64,000 nt of DNA from COE1 sp949066965 (GTDB taxonomy: Bacteria > Bacillota > Clostridia > Lachnospirales > Lachnospiraceae): NCBI GenBank assembly GCA_949066965.1, contig CARTDA010000005.1, positions 1 to 64,000 on the forward strand, read 5' to 3'. Shown piece after piece: positions 36,031 through 44,278 of the stretch. A program made the position numbers and the translations under genes. The notes under the pieces are model-generated. The model worked only from the letters and a program-made list of their open reading frames with translations. It ran no database searches and was not told the DNA's origin. Every line of letters begins with the position of its first letter. Positions within the stretch are counted from its first letter, which is position 1.

Positions 36031-37431
36031 TTGGAGGAGAGGCAGAAAAAACGGAGGCGGGCGGTTGTTTATCTGATGCTGTTTGTGGTGAGTCTGGCGT
36101 TTTACCTTGTCTGGTATCTGCTTGACGGCATTATTTTAACGGAGGATGCACCCTCGTACATCAATATGCAGAGTGACAGGGAGCCGGGGTACTGCCTGTA
36201 TTTATGGATGTTTCGCGGGATGTTTGGCGAGGCATGGTATCTTCATGCGGCAGTGGTCGTCCAGTGCATTGTGGCGGCACTGGCGGCATGTGCCATCACG
36301 GTAAGGCTCACGGAACTGTTTTCCTTAGAACTTGTGGGCAGTATGGGCGTACTGGCGGTGCAGTACGGAATTACGCTGCTCAACCGGTTTGTGGCACAGA
36401 GGAGATACAGTTATTTTAACAGCATTGAGACGGAAGGACTTGCCTATTCGCTGTGGGTGTTTTATTTTCTCTGCATTCTCGGAATATTATATAAGAAAGA
36501 CAAGAAAAGTGCTGCCGGCGCTGTGTTCTGGTCGGTCATACTGATCAGCATCCGCAAGCATATGCTGATTACGCTTGTGATTTTGCTGATTGTGATGGTC
36601 TGGGCGTACATCGGGGAAAAGGGCTGGAAAAAGGCAGGCATTTATGCGCTGCTTGCGTGTATGCTGGGCTTTGCGGGGACAAAGCTTGTCGACTGCAGCT
36701 ACAATCTGATGACGCGCGGGGTGTTTGCCCCGCACACGGGCGATTCCAGTTTTATTCTCGGGACGGAGCTTTATCTTGCCGACGAGGGCATGGCGGAGCG
36801 TATCCATGATCCCGGACACAGGGAGCTGTTCCTGGAAATCATGAGAAGGGCGGACGAGAAGGAGTACAATATCGCCTATGCCGGCAAGGGGTGGCAGGCA
36901 GTCGAGGATCACTACAGCAGCGCCTATGACCGGATTAAGTTTGACATTGTGATGGTGGTCATCCGGGAACACCAGGAGGCAGGGAAAATTCCTGAGGCGG
37001 ACAGGGAGGCGGACTACAACCGGATTGCGGGGACTTTGATGCGGGAACTGCTGCCTGCTTGCGTTCCAAGGCTGATCAAGTTATATGTGTGCAATGTAAT
37101 ACATGGATTTGTCACGAGTATCCTGAAAGTCCACCGCCTGCTCAACTGGGCAGCGCTGGCGCTGTATCTGCTGTATGCTGCGACAATCGCAGGGCTGTGT
37201 GTGTGCAGGCACAGGCGCATGCGTACCAGAATAGCGGATGATTCCTGCAATCCGGTGTGCTTTGCGGTTTTGGTGCTGGTGTCGATTGTTGTGAATGTAT
37301 GCTTTACGTCACTGACCATCTATCCCCAGATGCGTTATATGTTGTATAATACGGGATTGTTTTATCAGGCGTGGGGGATTATGCTTTTGGAGCTTTTAGG
37401 AGGATTTGGTTTCAGGACACGGAAATCATAG
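36031..37431 (+). CDS. Polytopic membrane protein, paralogue of the 29582 gene
   Basis: A protein of about 466 residues with roughly nine helices. The first loop has LTEDAPSYINMQSDREPGY, matching the layout of its paralogue at 29582 (acidic residue plus REPGY). A large loop near residues 240-330 is soluble. It is probably a GT-C-like sugar transferase, but no family was recognised. TTG 36031 is chosen because AGGGAGGA lies 6 bp upstream; ATG 36010 has no ribosome site and overlaps the previous gene. Confidence 0.65.
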   Translation: MEERQKKRRRAVVYLMLFVVSLAFYLVWYLLDGIILTEDAPSYINMQSDREPGYCLYLWMFRGMFGEAWYLHAAVVVQCIVAALAACAITVRLTELFSLELVGSMGVLAVQYGITLLNRFVAQRRYSYFNSIETEGLAYSLWVFYFLCILGILYKKDKKSAAGAVFWSVILISIRKHMLITLVILLIVMVWAYIGEKGWKKAGIYALLACMLGFAGTKLVDCSYNLMTRGVFAPHTGDSSFILGTELYLADEGMAERIHDPGHRELFLEIMRRADEKEYNIAYAGKGWQAVEDHYSSAYDRIKFDIVMVVIREHQEAGKIPEADREADYNRIAGTLMRELLPACVPRLIKLYVCNVIHGFVTSILKVHRLLNWAALALYLLYAATIAGLCVCRHRRMRTRIADDSCNPVCFAVLVLVSIVVNVCFTSLTIYPQMRYMLYNTGLFYQAWGIMLLELLGGFGFRTRKS

Positions 37432-37444
37432 TGGAGGAGCGGAT

Positions 37445-38557
37445 ATGAAAAGGATTGTTTTTCATTTAAACTGTCTGGAGCGTGGCGGCGCGGAGCATGT
37501 GGTGGCAACCCTTTCCGGACAGTTTGCGGCACACGGCTATGAGGTGTACATTGCAACGGAATGGCAGGGCGAGGACGAATACCAGATAGATGCGCGCGTA
37601 AAACGTGTCCATATCGGCCCTGACAGCAGGCAGGAAAAACACGGCCGCGCAAGGACGTTTGCAGACCGGATTTTCAATCTGCGCCGCTTCCTGAAACGTG
37701 TCAGGCCGGACATTGTCATCGCGTTTGCAAGAAAGGCAAATTACAGGGCGCTCACCGCGACAATCGGCATGAAGCTTCCGGTGCTGATATCTGTCCGAAT
37801 CAACCCGATCGGATATTATGATTTCCTGTCGGATAAGATACAGATACCGCTTCTGTTCCGGCGGGCTGCGGGATGTGTGTTCCAGACACCCGGGCAGAGG
37901 GATTTTTTTCCGCCATATGTGCGCAGGAATGCAAGGATTATCCTGAATCCGATTGATGAGCATTTTATCGGAAAAACAGTGCCGGATATTGCCGGGAAAC
38001 GGGAGAAATTTGTGGTGCACTCCGGCAGGCTGGTCGATTTTAAGAACCAGTGCATGCTGATACGCGCATTTGAGGCAGTCCACCGGAAGCATCCGGATTA
38101 TGTCCTCAAAATATATGGTCCGGATTCGCTTGACGGGACAAAGCAGAAGCTTGAGGCGCTGATCGGACAGCTTGGGGCGCAGGATTATGTCCGCCTGATG
38201 GGCAGCAGCGGCACGCTCGAGCAGGAAATGCTTTACGCGTCGGTGGCGGCATTCTCGTCTGACTATGAGGGGATGCCCAATGTGATTCTTGAGGCGATGG
38301 CGCTCGGGCTTCCGGTCGTGGCGACGGACTGCCCGCCGGGGGGGCCCCGCATGGTAATCACGCCGGAGGAGAACGGACTTCTGGTGCCGGTCGGGGATGA
38401 ACACGCGCTGGCAGCGGGGATCAACAGACTGATTGAGGACAGGGATTTTGCGGAAAAGCTTGGGGCGAACGCGGTGCGGATTGGGGAAAAGGCATCTGCG
38501 GAGCTGATTTTTCGGGCGTGGGAAGACTATATCACAGAGATACTGGAGGCCAGATAA
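37445..38557 (+). CDS. Glycosyltransferase family 4 (paralogue of the 40485 gene)
   Basis: A GT-B transferase of 370 residues. The start KRIVFHLNCLERGGAEHVV and the C-terminal SDYEGMPNVILEAMALGLPV with TDCPPGGPRM closely match the protein at 40485, so the two are recent paralogues flanking the amidotransferase gene. The E-x7-E donor motif is intact. ATG 37445 has GGAGGA upstream. Confidence 0.87.
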   Translation: MKRIVFHLNCLERGGAEHVVATLSGQFAAHGYEVYIATEWQGEDEYQIDARVKRVHIGPDSRQEKHGRARTFADRIFNLRRFLKRVRPDIVIAFARKANYRALTATIGMKLPVLISVRINPIGYYDFLSDKIQIPLLFRRAAGCVFQTPGQRDFFPPYVRRNARIILNPIDEHFIGKTVPDIAGKREKFVVHSGRLVDFKNQCMLIRAFEAVHRKHPDYVLKIYGPDSLDGTKQKLEALIGQLGAQDYVRLMGSSGTLEQEMLYASVAAFSSDYEGMPNVILEAMALGLPVVATDCPPGGPRMVITPEENGLLVPVGDEHALAAGINRLIEDRDFAEKLGANAVRIGEKASAELIFRAWEDYITEILEAR

Positions 38558-38559
38558 AG

Positions 38560-40446
38560 ATGTGCGGAATATGTGGGTTTATATCGAGAAAGAGCATCAC
38601 GCTGGGGCAGCTAAGGACCATGAATGATACCATGTATCACAGGGGACCAGACGACAGCGGGGAGGAGATTTTTGACGGTGTGGACGGATACTGTGTCGGA
38701 ATGGCGCAGCGGCGGCTTTCCATTCTGGACTTGTCCGCACTGGGGCATCAGCCCATGCATTCCTGTGACAACAGGCTTGTGATATCGTACAATGGGGAGA
38801 TTTACAATTTTCTGGAGCTGCGCAGGGAGCTGCAGGATTATCCGTTCCGGTCGCACTGCGATACGGAAGTGATTCTGGCGGCGTATCTCAAGTGGGGAAT
38901 TGGGTGCGTTGACCGCTTTCAGGGAATGTTCGCCATTTCCCTGTATGACAGGGAGACAGGGGAGCTTTACCTTGTGCGGGACAGGATTGGAAAAAAGCCG
39001 CTTTATTATTGGAAGGATGGCGAAAACCTTGTCTTTGCGTCGGAATTAAAGCCGATTATGGAATACCCCGGATTTCCGAGAACCATCCGCAGGGATGTGA
39101 TAAAAAGATACCTGTACCAGCAATGTGTCAATGAGCCGGATGCAATTTTTGAGCATGTGTACAAGGTGGAGCCGGGACAGATTGTCCGGTTTTGCAACGG
39201 AAAGACCGACATGTGGAAATACTGGGACATCGCCGAGGTATATCGCCGGAAAAAACAGGAAAACCCGGGTACCTATGAGGAGGCGAAAGCCCGGCTGAAG
39301 GACATCTTGCGGGATGCCGTCAGAAAAAGGATGATAGCGGATGTTCCGGTGGGGGCGTTTTTAAGCGGCGGTTATGACTCGTCGCTTGTCACCGCCATCG
39401 CGCAGGAGGTCAGCAGTGAGCCGGTAAAGACGTATTCCATCGGCTTTCACGAGGAGCGGTACAATGAGGCAAAGTATGCGAGGGAGGTGGCAAGACACCT
39501 GGGCACGCAGCACACAGAGCTTTATGTCGACGAGAAGTCGATGTTTGACATGGTGGCGAGCATTCCGAAGTATTATGACGAGCCTTTTGCGGACAGCTCG
39601 CAGATACCGTCCATGCTGGTTGCGGGGCTTGCGGCAAAAGAGGTCACGGTTGTGCTTTCGGGTGACGGGGGCGACGAATTTTTCTGCGGCTACAACATTT
39701 ATGACAATGTGGCGCAGGCGCAGAAGCTGGATTTGCTCGGGCGCATGACGTACGGCGTCTGCCAGCTTCCGCCGTTCAGGAAACTGGGGCTGTTTGACCG
39801 GCTGCCGTTCCGTGTCCAGGTGGTTGCGGGAAACCATGACAGGGAGACCAAGACACAGCTGGGCGGAAGGACATACATCCGCGTGATTGACAGGATGCTT
39901 CCGGACAGCGGGGTGCCGTTTAAGTTTCCGGTTGAGTCAAAATACAAGGAGCGCAACTGGCAGGAGCGCAGGATGCTGCTTGACGAGGAGACGTACCTGC
40001 CAGGCGATATTTTGTGCAAGGTGGACAGGGCGTCCATGAAATATTCCATCGAGTCGAGATGCCCGATACTGGACGTCAACGTGATGGAATACTCATACCG
40101 CCTGCCGCACGCATACAAGTATGCAGGCGGAGTCAAAAAGAGGATTTTAAAGGATATTGCTTATGACTATATTCCAAGGGAACTGCTCGACAGACCAAAA
40201 GTTGGCTTTGGCGTCCCGCTTGACAAGTGGATGCGCGGACCGCTGCGGGAGGCGCTCGAGGATATGTGCAGCGTGGAGTACTTAAAGAGGCAGGGAATCT
40301 TTGATGCGCAGTATGTGCATCAGTTTATAAGCACGTACCTGAAAACCGGAGACCGGGGGCCGGCATCCGGGGCAAACTACTCAAAGGTTGCCTGGTCATT
40401 TTTTGTGTTCCAGCAGTGGTACAGGACGTATATGCAGACGACATAG
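38560..40446 (+). CDS. asnB: Asparagine synthetase-type glutamine amidotransferase
   Basis: A protein of 628 residues. After Met, the catalytic Cys2 (MCGICGF) starts a class II glutaminase domain with RGPDDSG and YNGEIYN. The synthetase domain has the PP-loop FLSGGYDSSL (~267-276). Paralogues in glycan loci, such as WbpS and related enzymes, amidate sugar uronic acids instead of aspartate. UDP-GalNAcA from the tviB/tviC genes would suit (inference). True asparagine synthetase cannot be excluded from sequence alone. It sits between two paralogous GT4 genes. Confidence 0.88.
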   Translation: MCGICGFISRKSITLGQLRTMNDTMYHRGPDDSGEEIFDGVDGYCVGMAQRRLSILDLSALGHQPMHSCDNRLVISYNGEIYNFLELRRELQDYPFRSHCDTEVILAAYLKWGIGCVDRFQGMFAISLYDRETGELYLVRDRIGKKPLYYWKDGENLVFASELKPIMEYPGFPRTIRRDVIKRYLYQQCVNEPDAIFEHVYKVEPGQIVRFCNGKTDMWKYWDIAEVYRRKKQENPGTYEEAKARLKDILRDAVRKRMIADVPVGAFLSGGYDSSLVTAIAQEVSSEPVKTYSIGFHEERYNEAKYAREVARHLGTQHTELYVDEKSMFDMVASIPKYYDEPFADSSQIPSMLVAGLAAKEVTVVLSGDGGDEFFCGYNIYDNVAQAQKLDLLGRMTYGVCQLPPFRKLGLFDRLPFRVQVVAGNHDRETKTQLGGRTYIRVIDRMLPDSGVPFKFPVESKYKERNWQERRMLLDEETYLPGDILCKVDRASMKYSIESRCPILDVNVMEYSYRLPHAYKYAGGVKKRILKDIAYDYIPRELLDRPKVGFGVPLDKWMRGPLREALEDMCSVEYLKRQGIFDAQYVHQFISTYLKTGDRGPASGANYSKVAWSFFVFQQWYRTYMQTT

Positions 40447-40484
40447 ACAACCCAGGGAGGAACGGTTACGAACGGAGGGCTTTT

Positions 40485-41567
40485 ATGAAAAGAATCATAT
40501 TGTTTATCAGTTCCCTCCAGAAGGGTGGGTCTGAGCGGGTCATGGTGAATCTCGCCGAGTATTTCCATGAAAAGAGATATGACGTGATTCTGGTGACCCA
40601 GTACCAAAGGGAAAATGAATATAAGATATTGCCGGAGATACGGCGCGTGTACTCAGAGCCGGAGGAAACCATGCTCACGGGGGGGAGAATCCGGAATTTC
40701 TGCGTCCGGTACCAGACGCTTCGGAGTATCTGGAAGGCGTACAAACCGGATGTAGTCTTGTCATTTCTCGGAAAAAATAACCTGATGGCGGTCGCCGCCG
40801 CGGCGTTTCTTCCGACAAAGGTTGCCGTGTCCGTCAGGGGTGAGCCGACCATGGAATACGAGGGAAGGCTGATGCAGCTCCTGGCGCGGCTGGTGTTTCG
40901 CTTTGCGGACGGCGTGGTGCTTCAGACGGAGCGCGCGCGCGCGTTTTTTCCAAGGGCAGTGCGCAGGAAAAGCGCCATTCTGCCCAATCCGCTGAATCCG
41001 CAGTTTATAGGCAGGGAACCCTGTGCGGACAGGGAGAACCTGATTGTGGCGGCCGGAAGGCTTGACGAGAACAAGAACCATGCCATGCTGATTCATGCGT
41101 TTGCCAAGATTGCGGACGAATACCCGCTGATGCGGCTCGTGATTTACGGCGAGGGGGCGCTTCGGGCAAAGCTTGAGGCGCTCGTGGCGGAAAAAGGGCT
41201 GTCAGACCGGATTGAAATGCCCGGGAGCGTGAGCGACGTGGCGGACAGAATCTGTAAGGCACGGATTTTTACACTGACCTCCAACACGGAGGGAATGCCG
41301 AATTCCATCATGGAGGCAATGGCGCTGGGAATTCCCGTGATTGCCACGGACTGTCCGTGCGGGGGACCGGCAGAGCTGATACAGGATGGCGAAAACGGGC
41401 TGCTGGTACCGGTAGGGGATGCCTTTGCGCTTGCGGACGCGTTCCGCAGGATTCTCCAGGACGCGGAGTTTGAGCGGAAGCTGGGCGAGTCGGCACGCGA
41501 AATTGTGGAGCGGCTGGCACCCGACAAAGTGAACAAAAGGTGGGAATCCTACTTGAATCAGCTATAA
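40485..41567 (+). CDS. Glycosyltransferase family 4 (paralogue of the 37445 gene)
   Basis: A GT-B transferase of 360 residues. It starts KRIILFISSLQKGGSERVMV, and its donor site reads TSNTEGMPNSIMEAMALGIP with TDCPCGGPAEL. It is the last gene of the glycan locus and is followed by a strong terminator. ATG 40485 follows CGGAGGG. An alternating GC stretch of about 12 bp near 40928 falls inside the gene and has no evident role. Confidence 0.87.
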   Translation: MKRIILFISSLQKGGSERVMVNLAEYFHEKRYDVILVTQYQRENEYKILPEIRRVYSEPEETMLTGGRIRNFCVRYQTLRSIWKAYKPDVVLSFLGKNNLMAVAAAAFLPTKVAVSVRGEPTMEYEGRLMQLLARLVFRFADGVVLQTERARAFFPRAVRRKSAILPNPLNPQFIGREPCADRENLIVAAGRLDENKNHAMLIHAFAKIADEYPLMRLVIYGEGALRAKLEALVAEKGLSDRIEMPGSVSDVADRICKARIFTLTSNTEGMPNSIMEAMALGIPVIATDCPCGGPAELIQDGENGLLVPVGDAFALADAFRRILQDAEFERKLGESAREIVERLAPDKVNKRWESYLNQL

Positions 41568-41584
41568 AAATTTGCTATAATTTA

Positions 41585-41632
41585 AGCAACGGTTTAGAAA
41601 ATTTTAAGAATTTTCTGAATCGTTGCTTTTTT
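41585..41632 (+). terminator. Strong terminator of the glycan locus
   Basis: A long stem (AGCAACG...TTAGAAAATT / AATTTTCT...CGTTGCT, 41585-41627) is followed by six T. It lies 18 bp after the last glycosyltransferase gene. Confidence 0.88.
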
Positions 41633-41699
41633 GCATATGGGGAGGAGAAGCGGTCAGGCCATTTGTAACCTTTTTATAAAGAAAACATTAAAAAACTAA

Positions 41700-41716
41700 A
41701 ATGACCATAGGTCATT
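41700..41716. promoter_or_regulatory. Palindromic operator-like site
   Basis: AATGACC-ATA-GGTCATT is a perfect 7-bp dyad with a 3-bp centre. It ends one base before the -35 box of the promoter at 41718, the usual place for a dimeric regulator. No regulator gene is next to it. Confidence 0.5.
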
Positions 41717-41717
41717 A

Positions 41718-41746
41718 TTGAATAAATAAAAATCATATACTATAAT
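41718..41746 (+). promoter_or_regulatory. Sigma-A type promoter for the MMPL gene
   Basis: TTGAAT (41718-41723) and a perfect TATAAT (41741-41746) have a 17-bp spacer. The MMPL start codon is 39 bp downstream of the -10 box. Confidence 0.8.
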
Positions 41747-41785
41747 ATACCAGACAGATTTTTCATGTAAAGGAGAGGAAGGAAC

Positions 41786-44278
41786 ATGGACGAAAAACAA
41801 AAGAAGGGCAGCGAGGACGGCGGATTTATGATTAAGGTCGCTACCTTTATCGTTGACAGGCGCAACTTGTTTTTTCTGCTGTTTGGCATCGCACTGATTT
41901 TCTCGGTGGTTTCCATGAACTGGGTATCGGTGGAAAATGCACTTTCGGCGTATCTGCCGGACACGACGGAGACGAGTCAGGGGCTTGACCGCATGGAGGA
42001 GCAGTTTATCACCTACGGCACGGCAAGGGTGATGGTGACAAACATTCCATACGAGGAGGCTGACAAAATCTACGAGGAGCTGTCGGCGTTTGACAGCATC
42101 ATTATGCTGGATTTTGACAATACCAAGGATCATTACAACAATTTCTCGGCGCTGTACAGTATTACTTTTGGATATGAGGAGACGGATGACAGGGCGCTTG
42201 CGGCGCTCGACGAGGTCAGGGCGGTGCTGGACGGATATGACATCTACGTATCGACCTCGATGGGCGATGCGTCGGCAGAGCAGCTGGCAAAGGAGATGTC
42301 CGTGATTAGCGTGCTTGTCGCAATCGTGGTGGTTTCCGTGCTGCTGTTCACCTCGCAGACATGGGCGGAGGTGCCGGTGCTGCTGCTGACATTCTGCTCG
42401 GCGGCGCTGATTACCAAGGGAACGAACTTTATGATGGGAACCATCTCGTTTGTGTCCGATTCGGTTACGATTGTCTTACAGCTGGCACTGTCAGTTGACT
42501 ATGCGGTTATCTTCTGCAACCGCTATAAGGAGGAGCACCAGGCACTGGACATCAGGGAGGCGGACATCGTGGCGCTCAGCAAGGCAATTCCGGAGATTTC
42601 GTCAAGCTCGCTCACGACGGTAGGCGGTCTGATTGCGATGATGTTCATGCAGTTTGGCATCGGAAGCGATATGGCGCTTTGTCTCATCCGGGCGATTGTG
42701 CTGAGTCTGCTTGCCGTATTCCTGCTGATGCCGGGACTGATTATGCTCTTTGGCAAGGCGATGGATAAGACGCGTCATAAGAGCTTTATCCCGGACATTC
42801 CGTTTGTCGGAAGGTTCGCTTATAAGACGCGGTATATCGTACCACCTCTGTTCCTTGTCGTGCTGGTGGGCGCGTATATCATCCAGTCGCACTGTCCTTA
42901 TGTGTATGGCTACACACAGCTCGAGACACCGGTGCAGAGTGATGCGATGGTCGTGGACGAGATGATTGAGGAGAGCTTCGGCGCGGAAAATTTCGTGGCG
43001 CTTGTCGTCCCGGCAGGAAATTACGAGAAGGAGAAAAAGCTGTTAAAGGAGCTGGATGCAAGGCCGGAGGTTGACCACTCGCAGGGGCTTGCCAACACGG
43101 AGGCGATGGACGGCTACATGCTGACCGACAAGCTGACGGCAAGGGATTTTTCGGAGCTTCTGGAGCTGGACTATGAGATTGCGGAGCTGTTGTATATGGC
43201 GTATGCGGTCAATGATGAGAACTATGCAAAGATAGTAAACGGCTTTTCCAATTACAGTGTCCCGCTGATTGATATTTTTATGTTCCTTTACGACGAGGTG
43301 GACGAGGGCTATGTCACGCTTGACGATGAACTGATGGACACCCTCGAGGAGGCGCACACCAAGATGCAGATTGCACTTGACCAGCTGCAGGGTGAGGCGT
43401 ACAGCCGTATGCTGGTATACCTGACGCTTCCGGAGGAGGGGGATGAGACGTTTGCGTTCCTGGATGAGATGCACGAGATAGCCGGACAGTATTACGACAA
43501 GGCAGAAGTGCTGGTTCCGGGCGAGTCGACCAGCCAGTATGACTTGTTCAAGACATTCCAGAGGGACAACACGGTTGTCAATGTCGTCTCGATTCTTGCC
43601 GTGCTGGTGGTACTGCTGTTCACGTTCATGTCAGCAGGCATGCCGGTGCTCCTCATTGCGGTGATTCAGGGCGTTATCTGGGTCAATTTCTCGTTTCCGT
43701 CGGTGGAGCAGAAAAATGTATTTTTCCTGAGTGCCATGATTGTGTCTTCCATTCAGATGGGTGCGAATATCGACTATGCGATTGTTATTTCGGGCAGGTT
43801 CCTGGAGATTAAAGACAAGATGTCCAAGAAGGATGCCATTATCGAGACGATGAACTTTGCGTTCCCGACGATTGTCACGTCAGGCACCATGCTGGCGCTC
43901 GCGGGCATCTTCATCGGGCAGATGTCATCGGACGGCGCGGTGTGCGGCATTGGGCAGTGTCTGGGCAGGGGAACGATTCTCTCGATTTTCACGGTTATGT
44001 TTGTCCTTCCGCAGATTCTCCTGCTGGGTGAAAAGATTATTGACCGGACGTCCTTTGCGGTATCCATCCCGCTCAAGCTGGAACGCGCCAGCGGTCTGAT
44101 GCGCGTTGACGGCATTGTGCAGGGACAGGTGAACGGAACGATTATCGGCGAGGTACACGGGCTGATCCGCGGTGATGCAAGCCTGTTTGTCAATATGGGA
44201 AAAATGGAACAGAGAGAGGATGACGGAAGCAGCCTCGAGACACTGATACAGAAGAAAGAGGGTGGGAAGGATGCATAA
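41786..44278 (+). CDS. MMPL/RND-superfamily membrane exporter
   Basis: A protein of 830 residues built as two similar halves, each with one leading helix, a large external domain (~60-165 and ~375-600), and a five-helix bundle. The membrane segments carry the RND-type VDYAVIFCNR and NIDYAIVISGR sites near the middle helices. The external part of half two is rich in acidic residues. MMPL proteins move lipids or peptides out of the cell, driven by the proton gradient. The ~60 C-terminal residues are a cytoplasmic tail (VDGIVQGQVNG...). The surface-protein gene that follows overlaps by 8 bp, so the two probably work together (inference). Confidence 0.85.
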   Translation: MDEKQKKGSEDGGFMIKVATFIVDRRNLFFLLFGIALIFSVVSMNWVSVENALSAYLPDTTETSQGLDRMEEQFITYGTARVMVTNIPYEEADKIYEELSAFDSIIMLDFDNTKDHYNNFSALYSITFGYEETDDRALAALDEVRAVLDGYDIYVSTSMGDASAEQLAKEMSVISVLVAIVVVSVLLFTSQTWAEVPVLLLTFCSAALITKGTNFMMGTISFVSDSVTIVLQLALSVDYAVIFCNRYKEEHQALDIREADIVALSKAIPEISSSSLTTVGGLIAMMFMQFGIGSDMALCLIRAIVLSLLAVFLLMPGLIMLFGKAMDKTRHKSFIPDIPFVGRFAYKTRYIVPPLFLVVLVGAYIIQSHCPYVYGYTQLETPVQSDAMVVDEMIEESFGAENFVALVVPAGNYEKEKKLLKELDARPEVDHSQGLANTEAMDGYMLTDKLTARDFSELLELDYEIAELLYMAYAVNDENYAKIVNGFSNYSVPLIDIFMFLYDEVDEGYVTLDDELMDTLEEAHTKMQIALDQLQGEAYSRMLVYLTLPEEGDETFAFLDEMHEIAGQYYDKAEVLVPGESTSQYDLFKTFQRDNTVVNVVSILAVLVVLLFTFMSAGMPVLLIAVIQGVIWVNFSFPSVEQKNVFFLSAMIVSSIQMGANIDYAIVISGRFLEIKDKMSKKDAIIETMNFAFPTIVTSGTMLALAGIFIGQMSSDGAVCGIGQCLGRGTILSIFTVMFVLPQILLLGEKIIDRTSFAVSIPLKLERASGLMRVDGIVQGQVNGTIIGEVHGLIRGDASLFVNMGKMEQREDDGSSLETLIQKKEGGKDA

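Noticed and set aside
40928..40941. Alternating GC tract as a possible structural or recombination site
   Set aside because: It is a chance run of Glu-Arg-Ala-Arg-Ala codons inside a glycosyltransferase gene.
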